Below, in pieces: positions 31,596-39,400 of a stretch of DNA of 39,437 nucleotides. Positions within the stretch are counted from its first letter, which is position 1. The number at the start of each line of letters is the position of its first letter. A model generated the notes under the pieces. That model worked only from the letters and a program-made list of their open reading frames with translations. It did no database searches and had not been told where the DNA came from. This stretch comes from an uncultured Eubacteriales bacterium (GTDB lineage: Bacteria; Bacillota; Clostridia; Oscillospirales; CAG-272): NCBI GenBank assembly GCA_934503195.1, contig CAKSVM010000023.1, positions 1-39,437 of the forward strand, given 5' to 3'. The position numbers and the translations under genes were made by a program.

Positions 31596-32462
31596 ATGAA
31601 GAAAATCGCGATTCTCGGCTGCGAGAACTCCCACGCCGACGCCTTTCTCGGAATAATTTACGAAAAGAAGCTCTATACCGACGTCGAGTGCGCCGGAGTC
31701 TACAGCGAGGACAGGGAAGCGGCGGATAAGCTTCACGAAAAATACGGAGTCAGAGTCATGGAAGCTCCCGATGAGCTTGTCGGGCGGCTCGACGGACTCA
31801 TCATCACCGCGCGGCACGGCGGAAAGCATCATGAGTTCGCAAAGCCTTATATAAGGTCGGGAATTCCGATGTTCATCGACAAGCCGATCACAATCGACGA
31901 GGCCGACGGAATCGCTCTCATGCGCGAGCTTCGTGAAAACGGCGTGAGATTTTGCGGAGGCTCGTCCTGCCCGCACGCGAAGTTTGTGCGTGAGCTGAAA
32001 GCGGATGCCGAATCGGGCAGATACGGAAAGATCATCGGCGGAAGCCTTCGCGCGCCGGTCTCGATGGAAAATCCGCACGGCGGATGGTACTTCTACTCCC
32101 AGCATCTGGTCGAGGTCATGTGCGAGCTTTTCGGATATTACCCAGAATCGGTCAAGTTCTGCAAGAGCGGCACGGCGTATGATTTCGTCGTAAAGTATCC
32201 GGAATACAATGTCTTCGCGTCGTTTGTCGACGGGAACTATGTCTACGCGGCGTCGCTGAGCCTTGAGAAGGGATTCGTCTCGGGCGCGTATTCGCTTGAC
32301 GGATGCTATGAATCCGAGTTTGAGTGTTTCCATAAGCTCCTTCTCGGCGGCGAATCCGAAAAATCCCACGCGGATTTCATCGCCCCGGTCTTCATAATGA
32401 ACGCGATGGCGAGATCACTCGTCTCGCGCGGCGAGGAGAAAGTAGAGAGGTTTATTCTATGA
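31596..32462 (+). CDS. Second Gfo/Idh/MocA-family oxidoreductase
   Basis: The 288-residue protein is a shorter relative of the previous gene. IAILGCENSHADA replaces the usual GxGxxG nucleotide-binding loop, and PMFIDKPITID carries the catalytic-lysine motif as DKP. GGWYFYSQHLVEVMCE lies where the D-x-x-x-H motif would stand, keeping the His but not the Asp. The shortened, motif-altered sequence could mean an epimerase- or partner-type role rather than a full dehydrogenase. It starts 1 nt after the first oxidoreductase, using a GGAGAAGG within that gene, and overlaps the isomerase gene by ATGA. Confidence 0.82.
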   Translation: MKKIAILGCENSHADAFLGIIYEKKLYTDVECAGVYSEDREAADKLHEKYGVRVMEAPDELVGRLDGLIITARHGGKHHEFAKPYIRSGIPMFIDKPITIDEADGIALMRELRENGVRFCGGSSCPHAKFVRELKADAESGRYGKIIGGSLRAPVSMENPHGGWYFYSQHLVEVMCELFGYYPESVKFCKSGTAYDFVVKYPEYNVFASFVDGNYVYAASLSLEKGFVSGAYSLDGCYESEFECFHKLLLGGESEKSHADFIAPVFIMNAMARSLVSRGEEKVERFIL

Positions 32463-33289
32463 ACTGCGTTCTCTCGGCCTTTGCCGACGAATATTCGGGA
32501 GATTTTGAGACTCAGCTGAAAACGCTCTCGGAAAACGGAGTCCCGATGATCGAGCCGCGGATTCTTGACGGAAGGAATATCGCCGATCTCACGGAATCCG
32601 GGGCGAAGGAGGTCAGAAAAAAGCTCGACGCGTACGGAATCAGAGTCTCGTCGATCGGCTCGCCGCTCGGAAAATCGAAGCTCTCGGAGGATTTTTCGCG
32701 TGAGCTTGAAAGAACGAAAAGAGTCATTGAGACCGCGGACATCCTCGGCACGGACAGGATCCGCGTGTTCAGCTTCTATTCGGACGGAGACATTCATGAC
32801 GGGTTTTCCGAAGTGACCGAAAGGCTGTCGCGTATGGTAAGCGAGGCCGGAAAATCGGGAATCACTCTCTGCCACGAAAACGAGGCGAAGATTTTCGGCG
32901 AGTCGCCGGAGGACTGTGAAAAGCTTCTTTCGGCGGTTCCGGGACTCGGATGCGTGTTCGACATGGGAAATTTCGTTCTCGGCGGATATGATCCGCGGAA
33001 GGCGTATGAGCTTCTTAAAAAGCGGATAACTTACTTCCATATAAAAGACGCGCTCTATTCCGGGGCGATTGTACCGCCGGGGCGCGGCGAGGCGAGGATT
33101 TCTGAGATACTTTGCGATTTTTCAAAGGATCGCGGTGTCATCGCGACGCTCGAACCGCATCTTGAGACCTTTGACGGCTTCAACTCGCTTGTGGAAAATG
33201 GCAGAAAATTTGAAAACCCGTATAAATTCGAAAGCCGCGAGGAGGCCTTTCTGACCGCGCTTTCTGATATAAAGGAGATAATCGGATGA
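32459..33289 (+). CDS. Sugar phosphate isomerase/epimerase-type TIM barrel
   Basis: The 276-residue protein belongs to the xylose-isomerase-like AP-endonuclease-2 superfamily (PF01261-type). Metal ligands expected at barrel strand ends are visible: LCHENEAKI (Glu), CVFDMGNF (Asp), TYFHIKDAL (His) and ATLEPHLE (Glu). Members interconvert keto and aldo sugars or act as 3-dehydro-sugar isomerases beside Gfo/Idh proteins. It overlaps both neighbours by ATGA, so it is translated together with them. Its substrate, presumably the product of the oxidoreductases, is not known. Confidence 0.88.
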   Translation: MNCVLSAFADEYSGDFETQLKTLSENGVPMIEPRILDGRNIADLTESGAKEVRKKLDAYGIRVSSIGSPLGKSKLSEDFSRELERTKRVIETADILGTDRIRVFSFYSDGDIHDGFSEVTERLSRMVSEAGKSGITLCHENEAKIFGESPEDCEKLLSAVPGLGCVFDMGNFVLGGYDPRKAYELLKKRITYFHIKDALYSGAIVPPGRGEARISEILCDFSKDRGVIATLEPHLETFDGFNSLVENGRKFENPYKFESREEAFLTALSDIKEIIG

Positions 33290-34041
33290 AGGAATACAAG
33301 GTTGATAATCTGAGCGTGAAAATCATGGACAGCCGCGACGGGATGGGAAAGGCCGCCGCGAAGGATATCCGCGACACGATACTCAAACTTCTCGCGGAAA
33401 AGGAGACGATCAACATGATCTTCGCGGCCGCGCCGAGCCAGAACGAAGCACTTTCGTCGCTCGTGAAGTATGATGACATCGACTGGTCACGGATAAACGC
33501 CTTCCACATGGACGAGTACATCGGTCTTCCCGACGAGAGGGCGAGCTTCGGAAAATATCTCCGCGACCACATTTTCGGGCTCGTGAATTTCAGATCGGTG
33601 AACTATATCGACTACCGCGCGGCCGATCCGGCGGCGGAGTGTGAGAGATATTCAAAGCTCCTCGCGGAAAATCCGACCGATATCGTCGTGATGGGAATCG
33701 GCGAGAACGGACACATCGCCTTTAACGACCCGTGGGTCGCCGATTTCAGGGATCCGGTGAGGGTCAAGACGGTTAAGCTCGATGAGGTCTGCCGTAATCA
33801 GCAGGTGAACGACGGATGCTTCCCGGATCTTGAAAGTGTCCCGAAGGAAGCGGTGACTCTTACCTGCCCGACTCTGGCGGCGGCTTCGTATCAGTTCTGC
33901 GTCGTCCCGGCGAAGACCAAGGCGAAGGCTGTGAAGCGCACGCTTGAGGGCGAAATAAACGAGGACTGTCCGGCGACGATTCTCCGAACGCTCAGAGCCG
34001 CGACGCTCTATCTCGATCCCGACAGCTCGAAGCTCTTATGA
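33286..34041 (+). CDS. nagB: NagB-family amino-sugar-phosphate deaminase/isomerase, divergent subfamily
   Basis: The 251-residue protein has the NagB fold and length. NAFHMDEYIGLP keeps the MDEY catalytic region (Asp76), and GIGENGHIAFNDP the active-site loop, with His143 conserved. In classical glucosamine-6-phosphate deaminase Glu stands at the position of Asp148 here. Asn141 is as in Bacillus-type enzymes. RNQQVNDGCFPDLESVP is another subfamily-specific segment. Known NagB converts glucosamine-6-phosphate to fructose-6-phosphate and ammonia; this member may act on a related amino sugar phosphate. It overlaps both neighbours by 4 nt. Family certain, substrate uncertain. Confidence 0.85.
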   Translation: MKEYKVDNLSVKIMDSRDGMGKAAAKDIRDTILKLLAEKETINMIFAAAPSQNEALSSLVKYDDIDWSRINAFHMDEYIGLPDERASFGKYLRDHIFGLVNFRSVNYIDYRAADPAAECERYSKLLAENPTDIVVMGIGENGHIAFNDPWVADFRDPVRVKTVKLDEVCRNQQVNDGCFPDLESVPKEAVTLTCPTLAAASYQFCVVPAKTKAKAVKRTLEGEINEDCPATILRTLRAATLYLDPDSSKLL

Positions 34042-35207
34042 AAACCACGATAAAGAGCCGCAGAATCATCACTCCAGACAGAATCCTAGACGGGTTTGTG
34101 ACCTTTGAGGCCGGAAAGATTCTCTCCGTGAGCGGACGAAGACCCGACTCGGATGAATACATCGACGTCGGAAACGATTATCTCTCGCCGGGATTCATCG
34201 ACATTCACACGCACGGCGGCGCGGGACATGACTTTTCGGGAAGCGTCAATGACGTGATCGCGGGAGCGGATTTTCATCTTTCGCACGGGACGACCTCGAT
34301 CTGCCCGACGATCTCCGCGGCACCGTTTGACGTTATGAAAAGCGCGCTGATATCGGTTTCCGGAGCAAAACGCGGAAAAAAATCGAAGGCGGATATCATC
34401 GGCGCGCATCTTGAGGGACCATATCTCTCGGCGGCGCAGTGCGGCGCGCAGTGCCCGGATTTCATTAAAAACCCCGATCCGGAGGAATATCTTCCGCTCG
34501 TCTATGAGTTCGGATCTGATATCGCGCGCTGGACATACGCGCCCGAGAATGACCCCGACGGAGCTTTCGCGAGGTTTCTGTCAGAGCATAGAATCGTTGC
34601 CTCGGCGGGACACACGAACGCCGTAGGCGACGAAATGAACACCGCGGCCGACAACGGCTGTAAGCTTATCACGCATCTTTATTCCTGCACCTCGACGGTG
34701 ACGCGGGATCACGGATTCCGTCGGCTCGGCGTGATCGAGACGGCCTTTCTGCGCGACGACATATACGTAGAGATCATAGCCGACGGAAAGCATCTGCCTC
34801 CGGATCTCATAAGGATGATCCTGAAGATCAAGGGATACGATAAAGTCGCGCTCGTGACCGATTCGCTGAGTCTCGCCGGAACCGACATAAAGCGCGGGCG
34901 GATGATGGCGACCGATTTCATAATCGAGGATGGAGTGTGTAAATTACTCGACCGCAGCGCGTTCGCGGGGAGCATCGCGACGAGCGACCGGCTCGTGCGG
35001 GTTGTGACCGAAGAGGCCGGCGTGGATATCGTGAACGCGGTCAGGATGATGTCATCCGTTCCGGCGCGGATCATGGGGCTGTCGAAGGGCGCGATAGCTT
35101 CCGGGCTTGACGCTGATTTCGCGGTGTTCGGCGACGGGATTGAGATAAAGCGTGTATTTGCCAGTGGCGTGGAGGTTTACAGAAATCCGGCTGAAAAGCA
35201 CCGATAA
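34038..35207 (+). CDS. nagA: NagA-family N-acetyl-amino-sugar-6-phosphate deacetylase
   Basis: The 389-residue metal-dependent amidohydrolase removes the acetyl group from N-acetylated sugar phosphates. FIDIHTHGGAGHDF opens the active site, GAHLEGPYLS holds the metal-binding Glu, and ASAGHTNA the first metal His. ITHLYSC gives the second His and LVTDSLSLAG the catalytic Asp. The classical HLFNAM segment is THLYSC here, a difference in the sugar-binding part. It overlaps nagB by 4 nt and is the last gene of the operon. Only about 90 nt separate it from trxA, which has its own promoter. Its usual product would feed the adjacent NagB-family deaminase. Confidence 0.9.
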   Translation: MKTTIKSRRIITPDRILDGFVTFEAGKILSVSGRRPDSDEYIDVGNDYLSPGFIDIHTHGGAGHDFSGSVNDVIAGADFHLSHGTTSICPTISAAPFDVMKSALISVSGAKRGKKSKADIIGAHLEGPYLSAAQCGAQCPDFIKNPDPEEYLPLVYEFGSDIARWTYAPENDPDGAFARFLSEHRIVASAGHTNAVGDEMNTAADNGCKLITHLYSCTSTVTRDHGFRRLGVIETAFLRDDIYVEIIADGKHLPPDLIRMILKIKGYDKVALVTDSLSLAGTDIKRGRMMATDFIIEDGVCKLLDRSAFAGSIATSDRLVRVVTEEAGVDIVNAVRMMSSVPARIMGLSKGAIASGLDADFAVFGDGIEIKRVFASGVEVYRNPAEKHR

Positions 35208-35256
35208 TTTACAGAAAATATCCCCTCCGGACATGAATTCTTCCACCGCGATGTGA

Positions 35257-35262
35257 TATAAT
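35257..35262 (+). promoter_or_regulatory. Extended -10 promoter of trxA
   Basis: TATAAT at 35257-35262, preceded by TGA, makes an extended -10. No good -35 is found at the right distance (the best is a poor TGAATT-like sequence), which is acceptable for extended -10 promoters. AAGGAGG follows closely before the trxA start. Confidence 0.6.
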
Positions 35263-35294
35263 ATCATTGATAAAAGAGTCAAGGAGGAAGTCAA

Positions 35295-35609
35295 ATGTCA
35301 GAAATAATTCTCACAAAAGATAATTTCGAAAAGGAAGTCAAGGAATCCGGAATCCCGGTGCTTATCGACTTTTACGCCGACTGGTGCGGTCCCTGCAAGA
35401 TGCTGGCTCCGATCATAGCCTCGATCGCTGAGGAATACGACGGCAAAGTCAAGGTCTGCAAGGTTAATGTCGACGACGAGCCTGATCTGGCGGCGGCTTT
35501 CGCTGTTCAGAGCATTCCGACCGTGGTTGTCGTGAAGGACGGTGTCATTGCCGAGGTATCGGTCGGATACAAACCCGAGGCCGAGATTCTGAAGCTTCTC
35601 GGGCTTTGA
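35295..35609 (+). CDS. trxA: Thioredoxin
   Basis: The 104-residue protein is a classical thioredoxin that reduces disulfides in cytoplasmic proteins. FYADWCGPCKMLAP carries the WCGPC redox centre, and VQSIPTVVVVKDG provides the cis-proline loop (SIPT). Length and fold markers are complete, with no signal peptide. AAGGAGG lies 7-8 nt before the ATG. It has its own extended -10 promoter and stands alone, ahead of the structured repeat copy 2. No thioredoxin reductase is next to it. Confidence 0.97.
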   Translation: MSEIILTKDNFEKEVKESGIPVLIDFYADWCGPCKMLAPIIASIAEEYDGKVKVCKVNVDDEPDLAAAFAVQSIPTVVVVKDGVIAEVSVGYKPEAEILKLLGL

Positions 35610-35754
35610 AATATCGGAACGCTGTCTGCCACTCGCGGGAAAACGTACGTTATTCCGGAGGTTATTAGCAGAAGGTGCGGTCTGCCGCGAAAGCGGCAGG
35701 CCGCGCTTTTGCGCTTCGCGGCGACCGCATCCGACGGAAAAATGTGGAATCGAC
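35610..35754 (+). other. Gene-free spacer with two hairpins preceding repeat copy 2
   Basis: After trxA no gene is seen up to 36223. Within this spacer a 7-bp stem with a GAAA loop lies at 35682-35699, and GCCGCG (35700-35705) pairs with CGCGGC (35717-35722). Either may help stop trxA transcripts, but no T-run follows. No coding frame here is credible. Confidence 0.5.
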
Positions 35755-35940
35755 TGCCGCAGGCGGCGCGAAGCGGCGTCGGCCTCGCCTGCGAGGTCGA
35801 TTGCGCGCGAAAGCGCAACCTGCACTCGCGTCCGGGCGGCGAAGCCGCCCGGACGCGAGCCGTTCCGGCGCGCCGCGGCGCGCCGGAACACGCGAAGCGC
35901 GGCGTTTGCCGCACTTCGCGCCCCTCCGGGCGATTTTACC
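35755..35940 (+). repeat. Multi-hairpin dispersed repeat, copy 2
   Basis: This second copy of the element at 16525-16712 is in the same strand orientation. Hairpins are H1 35783-35796 (CT loop), H2 35801-35818, H3 35825-35859 (16 bp perfect, GAA loop), H4 35862-35889 (13 bp perfect) and H5 35891-35920 (13 bp with one C-A mismatch, GTTT loop). Relative to copy 1 the H3 stem is unchanged, and H4 has a paired C-G to G-C swap (35870 with 35881). Here it lies downstream of trxA in sense orientation. The two copies therefore do not share a sense or antisense relation to neighbours. Function is unknown. Confidence 0.85.
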
Positions 35941-36165
35941 TGAAGTTCAAATCCACGCGCCCGTGATGATCAAATCAGCCCATGCCGCCCGGATCCGTTA
36001 CCTTTATTCGTATCCTCATGAAAACGCGCATTTACTGTCAATCCACGCAGACCGACGCGTACGGCGGATATTTTCGTTTCCCGCACTATAATCTTCATCC
36101 TCCCGCCGCGCATTTTACCGATTTTGGCCTCATTTGCCGTTTTCCGTCATTATCCGCAAAAACCC
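35941..36165. other. Gene-free stretch before the GH106-like gene
   Basis: This part of the 614-bp space between trxA and the GH106-like gene holds no gene, promoter or hairpin I can support. An isolated TATAAT near 36087 has no matching -35. Confidence 0.4.
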
Positions 36166-36194
36166 TTGACAAATCATGGGTTATATGTTATAGT
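36166..36194 (+). promoter_or_regulatory. Sigma-A promoter of the GH106-like gene
   Basis: TTGACA at 36166-36171, a 17-nt spacer and TATAGT at 36189-36194 with a TGT extended -10 form a strong promoter. AAAGGAGG at 36211-36218 precedes the ATG at 36224. Confidence 0.82.
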
Positions 36195-36223
36195 ATTCAT
36201 GTGAACTAAAAAAGGAGGCTATT

Positions 36224-39200
36224 ATGCTCTACAAAAAGAACTCATCACAACATCTTGACGAGAAGCTTTTCCGTGACCCGACCGCCGAATACCGCGGTGC
36301 ACCCTTCTGGGCTTGGAACTGCAAGGTCACTCCCGAACTCATCGACCGTCAGGTCGACTATCTGAAAAAGATGGGCTTTGGCGGCTACCATATCCATTCG
36401 CGCACCGGAATGGACGTTCCATACCTTTCAGAGGAATTCATGAATCTGATAAGCTTCACGGTCAACAAGGCAAAGGCTACCGACACACTCGCGTGGCTCT
36501 ATGACGAGGATCGCTGGCCTTCGGGCGCGGCGGGCGGTCTTGTCACAAAGACTCCGAAGTACCGTCAGAGATTCCTTGAGGTCACGCGCGAGGATCGCAC
36601 CGCTGGTCTCAAATCCCGCGAAGAGGCCGTCGAACTCGGCGAATCCTATCTTTTCCATGTCTATGACGTCGTTCAGAACGAGTCCGGCGAGCTTGTGTCC
36701 TATAAGATCATAGACCCGAAGGACGAGGCCGAGGGGAAGAAATGGTTCGCTTACTGCTCGGTTCCCGGAAAGTCCGGATGGTACAACAATCAGACCTATA
36801 TCGACACCCTCTCAAAGGCCGCTGTAGATAAGTTCATCGAAACGACTCACGAACGCTACAAGGAGACGGTCGGCGGCGAATTTGACAAGTCGGTTCCCGC
36901 GATCTTCACCGACGAGCCGCAGTTCTGCTCAAAGGGAACCTTCGCTTTCGCAACAAGCGACCAGAGCGTCAGACTTCCGTGGACGCCGAAGCTTCCCGAA
37001 ACTTTCAGCGAGCATTACGGACTCAGCCTTGACGAGCATCTCCCCGAGCTTTTCTGGGATCTCCCCGAGGGCAGGATCTCGCGGATCCGTTATCTCTATC
37101 ACGACCTTGTCTGCGAACTCTTCACCGAGGCTTTCGCCGACAACTGCGGCGACTGGTGCGAAAAGAACGGCATTTCGATGACCGGACACATGATGGCCGA
37201 GGACAATCTCCAGAGCCAGACGATGTGCCTTGGCGAGGCTATGCGTTCCTACAGAAAATTCCAGATTCCCGGAATCGATATGCTCTGCGGCGGACACAAC
37301 TACGCGACCGCGAAGCAGTGCCAGTCGGCCGTTCATCAGTACGGACGCGAGGGAATGGTCTCCGAGCTTTACGGCGTTACCGACTGGGATTTCGATTTCA
37401 GAGGACATAAGCATCACGGCGACTGGCAGGCGGCTCTCGGAGTCACTGTCCGCGTACCGCATCTCGCGTGGATGTCGATGAAGGGCGAGGCAAAGCGCGA
37501 TTACCCGGCGTCGATTTTCTATCAGTCCCCGTGGTATGAGGAATATCCGTATGTCGAGAATCACTTCGCGAGACTCAACACCGCGCTGACCAGAGGAAAG
37601 CCGATCGTCGATATCGCGGTCATTCATCCGGTCGAGAGCTACTGGCTCCACTGGGGACCCTCTGAGAACACCGGAAAGATCAGATCCCAGCTTGAGCAGA
37701 ACTTCCAGAACACGACCGACTGGCTCCTCTTCGGCGGACTCGATTTCGATTTCATAAGCGAGGGGCTTCTCCCCGAGCAGTATTCGGGAACCGAGGGCGC
37801 GAAGCTCCATATCGGAAAGATGAATTATAAGACGGTCGTTGTCCCCGGACTCGAAACGATCCGTAAGACCACGCTTGACGCGCTCCGCGAATTCAAGGCG
37901 GCCGGCGGAACGATCATTGTCATGGGAAGCTTCCCGAAGTATGTCGACGCCGTTATGTCTTCCGAACCCGAAGAAGTGCTTTCGGACTGTGTGCGCATCG
38001 GATTCTCGCGCGACGAGCTGATATCCGCGCTCGAAGACTTCCGTGAGGTTGAGATCCGCGACGGTTCGGGTAATCTCACGAATCATTATCTCTACAATTA
38101 TCGCGAGGATACCGACGGAAGATGGCTCTTCATCGCCAACGGACGTACGCCAGACACGAGAGGAAACCGTTCGAGATATAACGATCCCGAAAGACTCAGA
38201 ATCAAGATAAAGGGCGAGTTCACTCCGGTGATCTGGGACACGATCTCAGGTGAGATTATCCCGATCCGCTATACCGTGAAGAACGGATACACCACGATCG
38301 ATCATCCCTTCTACGCTCACGACAGTCTGCTTCTGAAGCTCGGTGAGTATAAGGGAGTCCAGCCGCTCGGCGGGGATGAGAAATTCGATAAGGTGCGTGA
38401 AATCCGGAACCGTCACAACGTCGGCTATGAGCTTTCCGAGGAGAACACGGTGCTTATAGATCAGGCAATGTGGAGAGTCGATTCTGAATCGCTCACCGAG
38501 GACGCGGCAAAGAGGCCGTGGCATGAGTCGGATGAGCTTCTGAGAGTCAACAACATGGCGGCGAAGGAAGCCGGACTCCCGGCTTACAACGGCGCGCAGC
38601 CATGGGTTGAGCCGCCGGAAAAGCTTACTCACACGGTAGATCTCTCGTATGAGTTCGATTCCGAAATCTCCTGCGCGCTCAAGCTCGCTATCGAGAACGC
38701 GGAACTCTGCGAGGTTATTCTCAACGGCGAACACGGAAAGCATATCGACGGCTATTTCGTCGACGAGTCGATCGGACTCTTCGAGCTTCCAGAGGCAAAG
38801 CCCGGAAAGAATCTCCTTCTCATAAGAACTCCGATCGGAATCCGGACGAAGGTCGAGTGGTGCTATCTCCTCGGCGGCTTTGGAGTGAAGGTCGCGGGCT
38901 GTGAGAAGACTCTGACGGCGATTCCGGAAAAGCTCGGTTTCTCGACGGTCACAAATCAGGGATTCCCGTTCTACACCGGAAACATCAGCTATAAATCGGA
39001 GTTTGAGCTTGACGAGGCGGCCTATCTCAAGGTGCGTGTCAGCGAGTATCGCGGCGCGCTTGTTAAGGTTTACCTTGACGGAAAGGATATGGGAGTCATC
39101 GCCTATATGCCTTACAGACTCGATCTCGGCCTTGTCGGCGCGGGCAGACACACGATAACCTATGAGTTCTACGGAACGAGATTCAACGCGTTCGGCGCGC

Positions 39201-39340
39201 TCCACAACACGGTCAAGGGCGACGGCTGGGTTGGCCCCGGAATCTGGCGCACGACCGGCGACAAATGGTGCTATGAGTACAACCTGAGAGACGAGGGAAT
39301 TCTCGCGTCGCCTGTGATTGAGGTTTACAAAAAGGCCTGA
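36224..39340 (+). CDS. GH106-like alpha-L-rhamnosidase-type glycosidase
   Basis: The 1038-residue protein matches the Glyco_hydro_106-type family of alpha-L-rhamnosidases and relatives. YRGAPFWAWNCK at about 23-34, GFGGYHIHSRTGM at about 51-63 and LYDEDRWPSGAAGG at about 92-105 are its typical successive barrel motifs. SVPAIFTDEPQFC and MTGHMMAEDN are further acidic stretches that could host catalytic residues. An amidotransferase-like segment (TVVVPGLETIRK, GGTIIVMGSFP) follows near 540-590. C-terminal beta-sandwich domains (about 770-1038) end it. There is no signal peptide, so it should be cytoplasmic. Only an inverted repeat follows. It is probably monocistronic and may act with the GH78 rhamnosidase. 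Its exact linkage is unknown. Confidence 0.82.
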   Translation: MLYKKNSSQHLDEKLFRDPTAEYRGAPFWAWNCKVTPELIDRQVDYLKKMGFGGYHIHSRTGMDVPYLSEEFMNLISFTVNKAKATDTLAWLYDEDRWPSGAAGGLVTKTPKYRQRFLEVTREDRTAGLKSREEAVELGESYLFHVYDVVQNESGELVSYKIIDPKDEAEGKKWFAYCSVPGKSGWYNNQTYIDTLSKAAVDKFIETTHERYKETVGGEFDKSVPAIFTDEPQFCSKGTFAFATSDQSVRLPWTPKLPETFSEHYGLSLDEHLPELFWDLPEGRISRIRYLYHDLVCELFTEAFADNCGDWCEKNGISMTGHMMAEDNLQSQTMCLGEAMRSYRKFQIPGIDMLCGGHNYATAKQCQSAVHQYGREGMVSELYGVTDWDFDFRGHKHHGDWQAALGVTVRVPHLAWMSMKGEAKRDYPASIFYQSPWYEEYPYVENHFARLNTALTRGKPIVDIAVIHPVESYWLHWGPSENTGKIRSQLEQNFQNTTDWLLFGGLDFDFISEGLLPEQYSGTEGAKLHIGKMNYKTVVVPGLETIRKTTLDALREFKAAGGTIIVMGSFPKYVDAVMSSEPEEVLSDCVRIGFSRDELISALEDFREVEIRDGSGNLTNHYLYNYREDTDGRWLFIANGRTPDTRGNRSRYNDPERLRIKIKGEFTPVIWDTISGEIIPIRYTVKNGYTTIDHPFYAHDSLLLKLGEYKGVQPLGGDEKFDKVREIRNRHNVGYELSEENTVLIDQAMWRVDSESLTEDAAKRPWHESDELLRVNNMAAKEAGLPAYNGAQPWVEPPEKLTHTVDLSYEFDSEISCALKLAIENAELCEVILNGEHGKHIDGYFVDESIGLFELPEAKPGKNLLLIRTPIGIRTKVEWCYLLGGFGVKVAGCEKTLTAIPEKLGFSTVTNQGFPFYTGNISYKSEFELDEAAYLKVRVSEYRGALVKVYLDGKDMGVIAYMPYRLDLGLVGAGRHTITYEFYGTRFNAFGALHNTVKGDGWVGPGIWRTTGDKWCYEYNLRDEGILASPVIEVYKKA

Positions 39341-39362
39341 ACCGACATTGACGCGGTGATAT

Positions 39363-39400
39363 TTAAGGCAATACCGCACAATTCGCGGCTGACGCCTTAA
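39363..39400. repeat. Inverted-repeat structure at the 3' edge, possible repeat end
   Basis: TTAAGGC (39363-39369) pairs with GCCTTAA (39394-39400) around an inner CCGC/GCGG stem. A smaller ACGCA/TGCGT hairpin lies just after. No T-run follows, so it is not a clear terminator for the GH106-like gene. The look is that of a mobile-element or dispersed-repeat end, but the window stops too soon to tell. Confidence 0.4.
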
